Positions 42,586 through 52,624 of a stretch of DNA of 64,000 bases are shown here, piece after piece. Origin of the DNA: Pirellula staleyi DSM 6068. Lineage in GTDB: Bacteria; Planctomycetota; Planctomycetia; Pirellulales; Pirellulaceae. The stretch covers positions 92,026 to 156,025 of the forward strand of contig CAMCMB010000005.1 of NCBI GenBank assembly GCA_945875845.1, written 5' to 3'. The notes under the pieces were generated by a model, which did not search any database, was not told where the DNA came from, and saw nothing but the letters and a program-made list of their open reading frames with translations. A program made the translations under genes and the position numbers. Position 1 is the stretch's first letter, and every line of letters begins with the position of its first letter.

Positions 42586-44010
42586 ATGAAGATTTCAGAT
42601 CAAATTTGGTTCGTCGCGATGAGTTGCGTGTTTTCCTCGATGGGACTTTCCCAAGAGTTATCCTACTTCCGACACGATCACGGAGTTGCGATAGGAAACC
42701 GCGAGCTACCAGCAGATTTCGAAAAAGGTGCGAAGCAGTTGTGGCGAACGCCCATTGAAAAAGGGCATTCGACACCGTGTGTTTGTGGTGACTCGATTTT
42801 TCTCACCACGTTTCAAGCCGAGGAAAAAGAGTTGGCAACGATTGCAATTGACCGAGCTAGCGGTCGCATTCGATGGAAACAAATAGTACCCACAAAAACG
42901 TTGGAGGCCTTTCATGTCACCGGCAGCCCGGCTTCGTCGACGCCAGCATGCAATGGCAGCCAAGTCTTTTCGTTCTTTGGAAGCTATGGAATGTTGTGTT
43001 ACGATCTCGATGGAAAATTGCTCTGGGAACGCCGTATGGGACCGTTTCAGGATGAGTTCGGAGCCTGCAGTTCACCCATCTTGGTTGACGACAATGTCAT
43101 CCTGAACGAAGACCATGACTTAGGCAGTTTTATCATTGCGCTAGATCAACGGACGGGCGAGACGAAGTGGGAAATACCACGCGAAGAAGCAACCAGGAGC
43201 TACTCCACTCCCATCTTGCTCGAACGCGATGGCGCCAAAGAAATACTGGTTGCCGGCTCGCTTCAACTGTTGGCATATGACGCGGCGACGGGCAAGAAAC
43301 GATGGTGGTACAACGGGCTGTCGCGAATCATGGATTCAACACCCTTGATTCATGATGGCGTTATTTACATTGCATCATGGACTCCAGGAGGTGATCCGGG
43401 TGAACGCATCGCCATGGAACCTTTTCAGGATGCGATTGGCAAGTACGATATCGATCAAGACAAAATGATTTCGAAGAACGAACTGCCCGCTGGAAGTCCG
43501 GTGTTGGATCGTTTCTTTCGCATCGACTTAAACCAAAATGAAAAACTCGAAGAGAGCGAATGGACTCGTCATGCTCTCGTCTTCGAAAGGGCTCAAAACA
43601 TGGCCGTTGCAATTGAGCCTGGCTCCAGTGGTGAATTAACAAGTCGATTCGTGAAGTGGACTTATACGCGTGGGTTGCCAACAGTGCCTAGCTCGGTAGT
43701 TTATGAAGGTGTGCTGACGATGGTAAAGGACAGCGGTATCATCACCACCATCGATATCACCAATGGCCAGATGCTGCACCAGGGGCGCGCCGAAGGTCGA
43801 GGAAATTACTATTCCTCGTTGGTTGCCGGGGATGGCAAAGTATACCTTACGAGCGAGAGTGGCGTGATGACCATTATGAAGGCCGGGAAAGAGTGGGAAA
43901 TCATTTCTTCCCACGACTTCGGTGAGCGAATCATGGCCACACCCGTCATTTCCGAAGGTGTCTTTTTCATTCGCACCGACGACGCACTTTACAGCTTTGT
44001 GAAGTCCTGA
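42586..44010 (+). CDS. Secreted PQQ-type beta-propeller protein with EF-hand insert
   Basis: 474 residues. A short signal (FVAMSCVFSSMGLSQE) is followed by blades of the PQQ-like propeller, each with an A.D..TG...W pattern, e.g. ALDQRTGETKWEIPRE and YDAATGKKRWWYNG. Between blades lies an insert with two EF-hand-like loops, DIDQDKMISKNE near residue 287 and DLNQNEKLEESE near residue 313, suggesting calcium binding. The C-terminal blades resume with TIDITNGQMLHQGR. Propellers of this kind act as scaffolds or sugar dehydrogenases; no catalytic Asp/Asn pair for bound PQQ is evident. It is followed by a family A palindrome. Confidence 0.88.
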   Translation: MKISDQIWFVAMSCVFSSMGLSQELSYFRHDHGVAIGNRELPADFEKGAKQLWRTPIEKGHSTPCVCGDSIFLTTFQAEEKELATIAIDRASGRIRWKQIVPTKTLEAFHVTGSPASSTPACNGSQVFSFFGSYGMLCYDLDGKLLWERRMGPFQDEFGACSSPILVDDNVILNEDHDLGSFIIALDQRTGETKWEIPREEATRSYSTPILLERDGAKEILVAGSLQLLAYDAATGKKRWWYNGLSRIMDSTPLIHDGVIYIASWTPGGDPGERIAMEPFQDAIGKYDIDQDKMISKNELPAGSPVLDRFFRIDLNQNEKLEESEWTRHALVFERAQNMAVAIEPGSSGELTSRFVKWTYTRGLPTVPSSVVYEGVLTMVKDSGIITTIDITNGQMLHQGRAEGRGNYYSSLVAGDGKVYLTSESGVMTIMKAGKEWEIISSHDFGERIMATPVISEGVFFIRTDDALYSFVKS

Positions 44011-44045
44011 TTCGCCAAGTTTAGAACATCTTTGCAATAATCAAT

Positions 44046-44106
44046 GGGAGGGCGAGGCTCCTGCCGAGCTTAATACGCCACGGTTCGGCAGGAGCCTCAC
44101 CCTCCC
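44046..44106. repeat. Dispersed palindrome, family A, copy 3
   Basis: Best-preserved copy: arms GGGAGGGCGAGGCTCCTGCC and GGCAGGAGCCTCACCCTCCC with a short AT-rich centre. It lies downstream of the propeller gene. Confidence 0.92.
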
Positions 44107-44213
44107 AGGCAATGAATAGATTGGGCAAAGTCCAGGAAAACATGTTTGCAGGGGTGGCCCCACCCCACCCGAGTACTCCAGGGATTCGGTAAAACCTTGG
44201 AACTCGTCACACG

Positions 44214-47200
44214 TTAACGCGTTCGAAAGCCGCGTCGGAAACCGTTCGAGATGGGATTGGAGCTAACAGTTGCGCTTGCGGGTTGCGAAGGCAACGGGTT
44301 GGATTCGGTTCGTTTGGTCGAATCCGACGCATTGCTGGATGCGATCATCCGCTGCGGTGGTGCCTTTACTTGCTGAATCACTTGATCCACCAGTGCAGGA
44401 TTGAGCGAAACGCTTTCCCGCCGGTCGTTGGCGACTGGAGGGGTAGCGGATCCCTGCTCCCCTTCGCCCGAGCCGCTCGAATTGTTCGTAGCGTTCGTCG
44501 AAGTCGACGAAGACGACGTCGAAGTCGCCGGGGTGAAGGTCAGTTCGGACGGATGTGCCTGGATACGGTACAAGGATGCATCCCCCTCTTTGCCTCGCAT
44601 GACGACTTTGGGATCGCTAACAGGCAACGTCGCTTGAACGTTTTGATTCGATGGATTCGTTGCATGGAGGGTCAATTGATCGCCGGCCGTATTCAAAGAG
44701 ACTTTAATGTTCTTGAAGTTCCTCCAATCACCTTGACCATCCGTCCAGGCAGATTCCTTGTTTGCTGCGACTGCAGAGGTGATACCTCGCTTCAGGTTTT
44801 GACCCATGAAATCGCGAATGTCAACGAAGCGAGCCACTCTGGTACCCTCGTTGAAGGCAGGGGTGATCGAACTTGGATCACTGAATGCCGAAGTGACAAC
44901 TACGGACTGAGCGCCACCGGAGACGAATGGCAAATCAGGTATGGAGAACCGATAACTTCCAGGTCCGACGTTCTCGATCTCGACCCCAGCTTCGGTCGGT
45001 ACGATCGGAATCGCAGTTGACACGTAACCGCTGCCCGATGCGTCTAGAATTTCTACCGTTACGGGTAAGTCTCTGAAGAACGGAGGATACACAAGTTCAA
45101 GATCGCGGGGCTTAAAGTTTTGTACGGTGAGGGTTACCGTAGCTGTATCCGTTAATGTCCCGTCACTGATCGTGTAGGTGAACACCACTGCACCACTGAA
45201 GTCGATGTTAGGCGCACTGTAAAGAAGGCTTTTGCCATTGGGCCCTATCTGCACAGTCCCTTTGCCCGTTTCCGGTTGGGTGATTGCCGTGATCGTGTAG
45301 ACATCGCCAGTGTCCACAAGCGGATCGTTTGCTAGCACATCCAACGATTGATTTGGAGAAGACAAGGGACTCAAAGTATCATCGACAGCATTAGGCGGAT
45401 CGTTGACGCCCGTTACCGTAAAGGTTGCGGTGCCGTTTGCTAAACCTCCATTGCTGCTGCGAACGGTATAGACCACAAGCGATTGACCTGAGAAGTTCGC
45501 ATTCGGAGCAAAGGTAAGCCGCGTTCCATTCGATGTGATGGTTGCCGTTCCATTGGGTGCCCTGACATCCGTGATCGAAAGCGTATCGCCAGTTTGGGCT
45601 GGCAGATCGTTGGACAGTACGTCGAACTCAGCCGCTGCGGCATCTTCGACGATGGTAAACGACTCGCCGACCACGGTCGGTGGTGGAACCGCAGGGGACA
45701 CCGTGACAGTGACCGAGGCCGTGGATGTTCCTCCATTGCCATCGCTGATTGTGTAAGTAAAGGTTTCGTTGCCGGTAAAACCCGAGCGTGGAGTATAGAT
45801 GACGCCATTTCCACCCGTACCCAACCGAACCGTACCACCTTGATTGGGCGTCCCGACTTGAATGACCGTGAGAGTCTCACCGGTATCCGGACCAAGTGTA
45901 TCGTTGATTAAGACAGGGATAAATACATCCTTGTCGGTTGTTTTGACTGTATCGAGCGAGTCGTTGACGGCGACCGGGTTATCGTTGACGGCACGGAGTT
46001 GGACAGTGACGGTGGCCGACGCCGTGGCACCGGTTTGGTCTTGCACGGTGTAAGTGAAAATCTCTTGGCCATTGAGATTGGCCGGGGGCGTATAGATAAT
46101 TCGCCTGAGGTCGGATGCGATTGAGACCGTTCCACCTTGGGATGGAGTGCCTAGCGATTGCAAAGTCAGGACTGTATTTGAGCCTGAGACGATGGTGTCG
46201 TTCTCTAAAACCGCGAGTGAGTTGTTCGACGAATCTTCATCGAAGTTGAACGTATCATCGGCTGCGATAAAGTTTTGGCCGATGGGAAGATTCAAGGAGA
46301 CAAACGAAACGAGAGCTGGTGGAACTGCCGTGTCTTCTTCGAAGACTGCAAAACCGCGACTGTCACTCTCGGCAGGGTTGGTGCTAAACACGGCTTGGCC
46401 GGCTGCTTTCACTCGCATGCGGAGAGTTGCAAGCAACTGGGGATCGCGACCCGGCCCAACGTTAAAACTGGAGAATGCACCTAGCTCATCAACGATACCT
46501 GGCACACTTATGTCCGGAACGCTTCTACCGTTTCCGAATAACGAGGAATAGGTCAGCGGGTTGCTTCCGACCAATTCCATTTTGTCTGCGTCATACAACA
46601 AGTCCATATAAGCTGAGAAGACGCCGTCTCCCTCGGGATTGCCCCCTACACGAAGATCGTTGACGACGATTCGCAAAACGATTTCTTGACCGATCGAGGC
46701 CGACGTCAAGGCCGTGGTATTGGTGGAGTCAAAGGCTTGCAGCGTCACACTTACTTTCGCAGTATCCGCAACCGAAATCACAAACGCTTGCGTCTGAGAG
46801 TTACCTGCGGCATCCGTTAGGCGAAGGTTCGCGGTTTGAGAACCGACTTGACTCGCAATGGGTGTCCAAGTCATTAGGCCTGTTGTGGCATTGATGGCTA
46901 GACCGGCGGGACCATTTTCAAGTGAATAACGCAATCCTTGGCCTTCTTCTGGACTGGCTAAGTCAACGTTCAATGCATTGCCCACGTTCGCGGTCGTAGG
47001 CAAGGCGGATGATGGTATGGCGGCCGGAACGGTCGAGTCATAAACCACAGCTAAAGCCGGTGAAGCATTGCTTGTTTGGCCGTCTTGCGTTTGTCTCGCA
47101 ACAACGCTTTGAGTGCCGTTTCCGATCTGCGAAACCAACGTAGTCGTGATGGTAGTGGTTGCACCTGTAGCCACTGCCGTCCCGACAACTTGAGAACCGA

Positions 47201-48965
47201 CAAGCAAGTTCACCGTCGCTCCAGCAGTTGTACCGCTTACGATGAACTGCATGCTGGCCGCATTGGTGATGTTGTCCGAATCGCTTGTTCCGGTATCGCT
47301 CACGGCTGCTAAGTCCACTGCCGTTGGTGCCGAAATAGAAGCAGCCACATTGAACCGGAGAATCTGACTATCCGTTTTATCTCCTGTCGTGACCGTCGAT
47401 AGGTCTGTGGCCTGAACGCTTACTCTCAAATCGAACGAACCCGTATAGTTTTGCGGGGCGGTTACGCTCAGCAATCCCGTCGTTGGATTCACATTGAACT
47501 GGTAATCAACAGAACCACTTTTGGTGGCTCCGTAAGTCACAGCCTGGCCTTCGGCGTCTTGAGACGAGAGCTGGATCGTGACTGTCTGACCAGGTGCGAT
47601 TGCCGGGACCGTAATGTCATTCAGGAAGGGTGCCCCGTTCGCCGTGTCGGATGCAGCGGTAGCCGTAAACGTCCGAGAGAATTGATTGCCATTCACATCC
47701 GCAACTTGAACGGTAATGGTCGCCGTGCCCGATGCCGCCAGCGCCTTGAGTCTAATCAGTCCATTCTCAGTGTCATTGAAGATCGATGCGGAATTGATCG
47801 ATATTTCCGATATAGGTTTATCGCTACTACCGACTGTTGTCCGAGAAATGCCTTCGCGTACGGCGTCCCCTTCGATCAACTGACCGAAGATAGAATGGTT
47901 GAAGTCGAGATGGCGTTGGGGTCCCTCGGTGATAAAGAACTGAGAGTCGTTGGTATCATCAGAGGACTTGGCATAGGAGAGAATACCGGTTCGATTGTGC
48001 TGTAGGTTGACGTTGAATTGATCGTCGAAATTATCAAGCGTCGAACCACCGCTGCCGGTGCCCGTCGGGTCGCCGGCCTGAAGTACAAAATTGTCGATCA
48101 CCCTGTGAAAAATGATCTTGTTCGTCGCGGTTTGATTGTAAAAACCGTTGTTGGTCAACGTCTCGATGCGGTTGACTGGGCGCGGGGTTTCGTCCGCAAA
48201 CAATCGGTAGACCATGTCCCCATAACCATTGACCGAGATCTTCCATGCCTTGTTATTGGTAATCATTTCTGCGCTGATTACCGATGGATTGCTGCTTGAC
48301 ACCGTGATCGTCAATGGACCACCGTTCGGATCGTATGCGTCCACCGGGACATGCAAGGGCGAACCGTTGAGGACGGTTTGGTTTGGAATGGCAGTAAACG
48401 TTGGACTGCTTCCAAGCGGGATCGCAACGCCGGACAAGGTTGACAACTGCTGCAGGGTTTGCAGACCCGTGACACGCTGACCGCCACTGAATTCCCATGT
48501 TGGGTATTGTGTTACTCCTTCGCTGATCGCGGTCGCGTTGCGCGTACGATCCGGATTCGTCATCTCAATGAAAGGTAGGAAATGGGCTCCATCCTCGAAC
48601 AATTTCTTCTGTTCGGTGCAAACGGAACACCAGTCGGCGCCAAAAAATCGAACCCCAGCCTGCTGAAGGGCTTTTGCAAATTCAACCAAGTTTTGCGCAT
48701 CTTCTCCCTCGCCGACCATCCCAGATGTGCTCATGGGAGCACTGTTGACCAGGGCGGGAATGTTCGTCCCTGCAACAGTCGAATTCGCAGCCGTTGATGC
48801 TGCATCGTAAAAGTCGCCGGCCATCAATTGTCGCGTTTCTAGTGGCTCAAAGTGGATAGGACGCGATTTGCGGGTGGTCAATACTGGCAAAGCACCCTGG
48901 AGGACGGCCTTAAAAAATCGTCTAGCACCTTGCTTGATTGACTGGCTGCGTTGCATATTTTTCAT
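44214..48965 (-). CDS. Giant surface protein: thioredoxin-like, cyclophilin and cadherin-like repeats
   Basis: 1583 residues. The N-terminus has a basic stretch and FEPLETRQLMAG (residues 39-50), the planctomycete signal related to LEPR-type motifs. Residues 95-180 are a thioredoxin-like domain with FFGADWCSVCTEQKKLF (CSVC at 113-116) and YPTWEFSGGQRVTGLQTL, matching the thioredoxin part of VKOR-thioredoxin fusions but without the VKOR helices. Residues 242-395 are a cyclophilin-type peptidyl-prolyl isomerase (IIFHRVIDNFVLQAGDP, SQFFIT). Then come Ig-like and cohesin-like domains (He-PIG near GLMTWTP; VVNDLRVGGNPEG), then four cadherin-like/tandem-95 units with YTPxxxFxGxxxFTYTI..G cores. The tail is a Ser/Thr-rich low-complexity stretch ending in RRGFRTR. 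Probably exported; the oxidoreductase-plus-isomerase front end could help fold the protein itself or its partners. Confidence 0.88.
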   Translation of the reverse strand: MKNMQRSQSIKQGARRFFKAVLQGALPVLTTRKSRPIHFEPLETRQLMAGDFYDAASTAANSTVAGTNIPALVNSAPMSTSGMVGEGEDAQNLVEFAKALQQAGVRFFGADWCSVCTEQKKLFEDGAHFLPFIEMTNPDRTRNATAISEGVTQYPTWEFSGGQRVTGLQTLQQLSTLSGVAIPLGSSPTFTAIPNQTVLNGSPLHVPVDAYDPNGGPLTITVSSSNPSVISAEMITNNKAWKISVNGYGDMVYRLFADETPRPVNRIETLTNNGFYNQTATNKIIFHRVIDNFVLQAGDPTGTGSGGSTLDNFDDQFNVNLQHNRTGILSYAKSSDDTNDSQFFITEGPQRHLDFNHSIFGQLIEGDAVREGISRTTVGSSDKPISEISINSASIFNDTENGLIRLKALAASGTATITVQVADVNGNQFSRTFTATAASDTANGAPFLNDITVPAIAPGQTVTIQLSSQDAEGQAVTYGATKSGSVDYQFNVNPTTGLLSVTAPQNYTGSFDLRVSVQATDLSTVTTGDKTDSQILRFNVAASISAPTAVDLAAVSDTGTSDSDNITNAASMQFIVSGTTAGATVNLLVGSQVVGTAVATGATTTITTTLVSQIGNGTQSVVARQTQDGQTSNASPALAVVYDSTVPAAIPSSALPTTANVGNALNVDLASPEEGQGLRYSLENGPAGLAINATTGLMTWTPIASQVGSQTANLRLTDAAGNSQTQAFVISVADTAKVSVTLQAFDSTNTTALTSASIGQEIVLRIVVNDLRVGGNPEGDGVFSAYMDLLYDADKMELVGSNPLTYSSLFGNGRSVPDISVPGIVDELGAFSSFNVGPGRDPQLLATLRMRVKAAGQAVFSTNPAESDSRGFAVFEEDTAVPPALVSFVSLNLPIGQNFIAADDTFNFDEDSSNNSLAVLENDTIVSGSNTVLTLQSLGTPSQGGTVSIASDLRRIIYTPPANLNGQEIFTYTVQDQTGATASATVTVQLRAVNDNPVAVNDSLDTVKTTDKDVFIPVLINDTLGPDTGETLTVIQVGTPNQGGTVRLGTGGNGVIYTPRSGFTGNETFTYTISDGNGGTSTASVTVTVSPAVPPPTVVGESFTIVEDAAAAEFDVLSNDLPAQTGDTLSITDVRAPNGTATITSNGTRLTFAPNANFSGQSLVVYTVRSSNGGLANGTATFTVTGVNDPPNAVDDTLSPLSSPNQSLDVLANDPLVDTGDVYTITAITQPETGKGTVQIGPNGKSLLYSAPNIDFSGAVVFTYTISDGTLTDTATVTLTVQNFKPRDLELVYPPFFRDLPVTVEILDASGSGYVSTAIPIVPTEAGVEIENVGPGSYRFSIPDLPFVSGGAQSVVVTSAFSDPSSITPAFNEGTRVARFVDIRDFMGQNLKRGITSAVAANKESAWTDGQGDWRNFKNIKVSLNTAGDQLTLHATNPSNQNVQATLPVSDPKVVMRGKEGDASLYRIQAHPSELTFTPATSTSSSSTSTNATNNSSGSGEGEQGSATPPVANDRRESVSLNPALVDQVIQQVKAPPQRMIASSNASDSTKRTESNPLPSQPASATVSSNPISNGFRRGFRTR

Positions 48966-49375
48966 TTCGAAACCCTGGTCTGCGACCCACTACGGATCGC
49001 ACCATCATTGTGTGACTACCGACAAAAGCAGAAAAACTAATTCAAAAAACCTGGATTCCTGCCGGACAAGTGCTTGTCGGACAGGGATAGGATCCAAACT
49101 CAGTCCTATTCGACTGAATCCGCCTAACCCCCCGTTTCAAATCACCTTACAATTCAATCTCGGAAACGTTGGCGTCCGAATCTGAGGGTTAGGTGAGATA
49201 TTTGGACAAGTTTTCAAGTGGGGAATCCGTTTTGGATGTAGGGATAGTTGGCTTGGTTCCCAATTCTTGAACCCCTAAAGAGCTCAATTGAACTAGCCAG
49301 AATCCACGCAATCTCCATAATACGCGTTCCGAAGTGTCCAAAACCGCAGTTTTGTTGAAGGTAAGTTCGAAGAAT
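48966..49375. other. Divergent intergenic region between the giant surface protein and L33
   Basis: Contains an imperfect 13-bp hairpin at 49058-49085 (CCTGCCGGACAAG, loop TG, CTTGTCGGACAGG). The rest shows no gene that I can support; promoters of both flanking genes should lie here. Confidence 0.5.
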
Positions 49376-49540
49376 ATGGCAAAAAGCAAAAAGAAAAAGG
49401 AAACGACATTCCTCGTTTGTCAGGAAACAGGCGACATTAATTACGTGTTGCTACGCAAGCCCGGAGGAGAAAAACTCCAGCTCAAGAAATACAGTCCGCG
49501 GCTTCGTCGAGTTACGCTCCATCTCGAGAAACGCAAGTAA
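49376..49540 (+). CDS. rpmG: 50S ribosomal protein L33
   Basis: 54 residues starting MAKSKKKKETTFLVCQETGD and ending LKKYSPRLRRVTLHLEKRK. An upstream in-frame start (49334) adds non-conserved residues. Only one cysteine is present, so it is the zinc-free (C-minus) form. No secE/nusG or tRNA gene is adjacent. Confidence 0.93.
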   Translation: MAKSKKKKETTFLVCQETGDINYVLLRKPGGEKLQLKKYSPRLRRVTLHLEKRK

Positions 49541-49857
49541 TCTCGGTAACTCATTAACGTGAAATACGGGGATAGAGTCCCAGCGGAATGGCTTTAAACA
49601 ATGGCATTCCTGTTGTAGTGAAACTGCGCAGTTGTCGGACGTGAATTCGTACATCACTTCGGAATTCACCGTGCGGCTCGCGAAGCTCCGCTGAGAGGCG
49701 AGAAGCATAGTTAAAGATGCGGGGTGTAGGACGGGACCATTGTCTCGTCCGAACAACAGATCGGGTCATTGGTCCCAATCTCCTTTTGGTAGTTTCCAAT
49801 CTGCCGCTCGTCTAAGAGCACGTGTTCGTACCGAGCCATCATCACGGAGGGCTGTCT

Positions 49858-51672
49858 ATGGCCAAACAATGGCTTTTTAAAGGTCATGACTCGACTGCTA
49901 TTGCGCACCTTTCTCAGCGATCGAATATTGAGCCGGTTGTAGCCCAGTTGCTTCTCAACCGCGGAATCACTGAAAAGGACTCCGTCGATCGATTCTTAGA
50001 GGCTCGCTTCGGAGACCTCCGCGAACCCGACCTTTTACCGGGAATGTTGGTTGCTTCCGAACGCATCTATTCGGCGATCGAAACCAAAACTCCCATCACG
50101 GTTTACGGGGATTATGATGCCGATGGAATGACCGGTACGTCGATTTTGTTTAGTTGCTTGCGAATGCTTCAAGCGGAAGTTCAGTACTACGTGCCCAATC
50201 GCCTCGAAGACAGCTACGGATTGAGTTGTGACGCGATTCGGAAGCTATCGCAGCGAGGACGCAAGATGATCATTAGCGTCGATTGTGGTATCGGTTCGAT
50301 CCAGGAAGCTGAGTTGTGCCGCGAGCTCGCCATGGAACTCATCATCACCGATCACCACCGCATGGGCGAACAACTCCCGTGCGCAAGCTCGATCGTCCAT
50401 CCGGCTTTGCCTGGTTTTGACTACCCCTTTCATGGACTATGTGGCGCAGGCGTCGCATTCAAGTTGGCATGGGCGATTTGCCAGCATGCGAGCCAAGCCA
50501 AAAAGGTCACCGCTGCCTACCGAGATTTTTTGTTTCAAGCAACCACGCTTGCAGCGATGGGGACGGTCGCCGATGTCGTACCTCTCTTGGACGAAAACCG
50601 CATCATTGTTCGGCATGCGCTCAAGCTCATGCACGAACATGCTCCGCTTGGACTCAAAGCCCTTATGAAGCAAACCAAGCTCGATAAAAAAAGTACTCTT
50701 TCGGCTGAAGACATCGCCTTCACCCTTGCCCCACGATTGAATGCCGCTGGCCGACTGGGGCAAGCCCAACTGGGGGTCGAGTTGCTCACGACCCAAGATC
50801 CTAAGCGAGCCGAAGCGCTAGCGGAATACATCGAACGACTCAACGCGGATCGCGAGTCGCTCGAGCGCAGCATGGTAATCGCAGCAAACAAGCAAGCCAA
50901 AGAGCAGTTCGATATCGAGAACGACTCGGCCTTTGTGTTGAATGGCGCGGGCTGGCATCTCGGGGTCATCGGAGTTGTCGCTAGTCGTCTTTCCGAAAAG
51001 TTCCATCGACCCGTGGTGATCATCGGGATGGATTCGATGGGCCAAAAGCCAGCGACTGGCTCAGCTCGCTCGCAGGGCATTATCGATTTGCATGCAACCT
51101 TGCAGCAATGCAGCGATCATCTCATTTCATGTGGAGGTCACGCGGCCGCTGCTGGAATGCGCATCGAGGAAAAGAATATCGCGGCTTTTCGCGATGCGTT
51201 TTGCGAATTGGTTGCAACGCATCTCAACGGCAATAAGCCCGTGGCCAAATTGGAAATCGACGCCGAAGCAACTTTTAAGCAGATGAACCTCAACACCGTA
51301 TCGATCCTAGAAAAACTAGCCCCATTCGGTGCCGCCAATCCTCGACCCATTCTCGTTGCGAGCAACGTTGAGTTGGTAGACGCAGCCAAAGCCATGGGGA
51401 GCGGAGACCGACACATGAGTGGCCGATTTGTTCAGTACGGTTCCGTCATGCGCGGCGTTGCGTTTGGACAAGCCGAATGGATCGAACCTTTGAACAAGCA
51501 CAAGGGTCAAATAGACATCGCGTTTCGCCCAAACATCAATGAGTTCAATGGAATGAAACGAGTTGAACTACAATTGCTGGATTGGCGCGTCGCCAAAATA
51601 CCCGCCAATCCACCACACTCGCAAAAGGCAAGTGTCGCCGTTCCATCCATTGCAGAGAAAATACACCCGTAG
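49858..51672 (+). CDS. recJ: Single-stranded-DNA-specific exonuclease RecJ
   Basis: 604 residues from ATG 49858 (MAKQWLFKGHD). A 5'-3' exonuclease of the DHH family acting in recombination and mismatch repair. Motifs: VYGDYDADGMTGTSIL (DHH motif I), SVDCGIGS (II), LIITDHHRMG (III, the DHH), ALPGFDYPFHGLCGAGVAFKL (IV), the DHHA1 domain (APRLNAAGRLGQAQLGV, ISCGGHAAAAGM) and a C-terminal OB fold (LEKLAPFGAANPRP). All metal ligands appear intact. The next gene begins 16 bp downstream, so the two are probably co-transcribed. Confidence 0.95.
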   Translation: MAKQWLFKGHDSTAIAHLSQRSNIEPVVAQLLLNRGITEKDSVDRFLEARFGDLREPDLLPGMLVASERIYSAIETKTPITVYGDYDADGMTGTSILFSCLRMLQAEVQYYVPNRLEDSYGLSCDAIRKLSQRGRKMIISVDCGIGSIQEAELCRELAMELIITDHHRMGEQLPCASSIVHPALPGFDYPFHGLCGAGVAFKLAWAICQHASQAKKVTAAYRDFLFQATTLAAMGTVADVVPLLDENRIIVRHALKLMHEHAPLGLKALMKQTKLDKKSTLSAEDIAFTLAPRLNAAGRLGQAQLGVELLTTQDPKRAEALAEYIERLNADRESLERSMVIAANKQAKEQFDIENDSAFVLNGAGWHLGVIGVVASRLSEKFHRPVVIIGMDSMGQKPATGSARSQGIIDLHATLQQCSDHLISCGGHAAAAGMRIEEKNIAAFRDAFCELVATHLNGNKPVAKLEIDAEATFKQMNLNTVSILEKLAPFGAANPRPILVASNVELVDAAKAMGSGDRHMSGRFVQYGSVMRGVAFGQAEWIEPLNKHKGQIDIAFRPNINEFNGMKRVELQLLDWRVAKIPANPPHSQKASVAVPSIAEKIHP

Positions 51673-51688
51673 TTATCTAAGGTTTATC

Positions 51689-52624
51689 GTGTCCGAAAAA
51701 AAAGCTGTTGATCCAGCAGCGTCTGTTCCGCGAGCCTCGTCCTCGTCCCAGCGTATCGATTCGCAATTGGCCGAGACCATCGGCTCCATCGACAACGCTC
51801 CCACGCTCAGCATGACGCATGATTCGCTGACCATCGATGGCTACTCGCGGGCTGCCGTTCAAACCTATTGGCGAATTGCCGAGATGAAGCTCGGATTTGA
51901 TCTCGGGGCACAACCCTGGGACTTTATGGCACTCCCTCGCATTATGGTTTCGCATGCGCACTTGGATCACATTGCCGCCTTACCAGCCTATGTAGCCCGG
52001 AGACGCATGATGAAGATGGAGAAGCCGACCATCTACATGCCCGAGTCAGCCGTCTCGTCCGTCGATGCCATGCTTAAATGCTTTTCAAGGCTCGATCGCG
52101 GCCGCTTGCCTTGCGATTTGATTCCCCTAACCCCTAACCAAGAGATCGAACTATCTCGCGAGCTTGTCGTGACCACCAGTGCAACTAGACACTCGATTCC
52201 ATCGCTTGGCTTTATCGTTTGGGATCGCCGCAAAAAATTGCGACCCGAGTTTGCCGACCTGACAGGTGAGCAAATCCGAGATATCAAGCTTTCCGGAGTC
52301 GACGTAACGCGTGAAGTCCGCATTCCATTGATTGCCTACACGGGAGACACCGCTCCCGAGGGACTCGACGCTTGCCCCGACATGTATCGAGCCAAAATCC
52401 TAATCACCGAAATGACCTTCGTCGCTCCCGATCATCGAAAGGAGAAGATCCACAAACACGGCCATACCCATCTGGATGACATCGTCGCTCGTCGAAACGA
52501 TTTCAAAAACGAAATCGTTATTTGCGGACACTTTAGCACTCGCTATAACGATGCTCAGATTCGCCGCTGGGTAGACAAAGCGTTACCCGATCGTCTCGAT
52601 GGTCGCCTCCGATTGTGGCTATGA
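51689..52624 (+). CDS. Metallo-beta-lactamase-fold hydrolase, RNase Z-like
   Basis: 311 residues from a GTG start (VSEKKAVDP) 16 bp after recJ, with TAAGG upstream; an earlier start would overlap recJ. Metal motif HxHxDH is in VSHAHLDHIAALP near residue 90, further ligands are His in ATRHSIPS and Asp in YTGDTAPEGLDA, and the final His in IVICGHFSTRYND. The long linker before the first motif (YWRIAEMKLGFDLGAQPW) replaces the usual first strands. The layout resembles RNase Z and related nucleases, but this one lacks the characteristic flexible arm, so tRNA 3'-end processing is only a possibility. Its last codons overlap the next gene. Confidence 0.88.
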   Translation: MSEKKAVDPAASVPRASSSSQRIDSQLAETIGSIDNAPTLSMTHDSLTIDGYSRAAVQTYWRIAEMKLGFDLGAQPWDFMALPRIMVSHAHLDHIAALPAYVARRRMMKMEKPTIYMPESAVSSVDAMLKCFSRLDRGRLPCDLIPLTPNQEIELSRELVVTTSATRHSIPSLGFIVWDRRKKLRPEFADLTGEQIRDIKLSGVDVTREVRIPLIAYTGDTAPEGLDACPDMYRAKILITEMTFVAPDHRKEKIHKHGHTHLDDIVARRNDFKNEIVICGHFSTRYNDAQIRRWVDKALPDRLDGRLRLWL

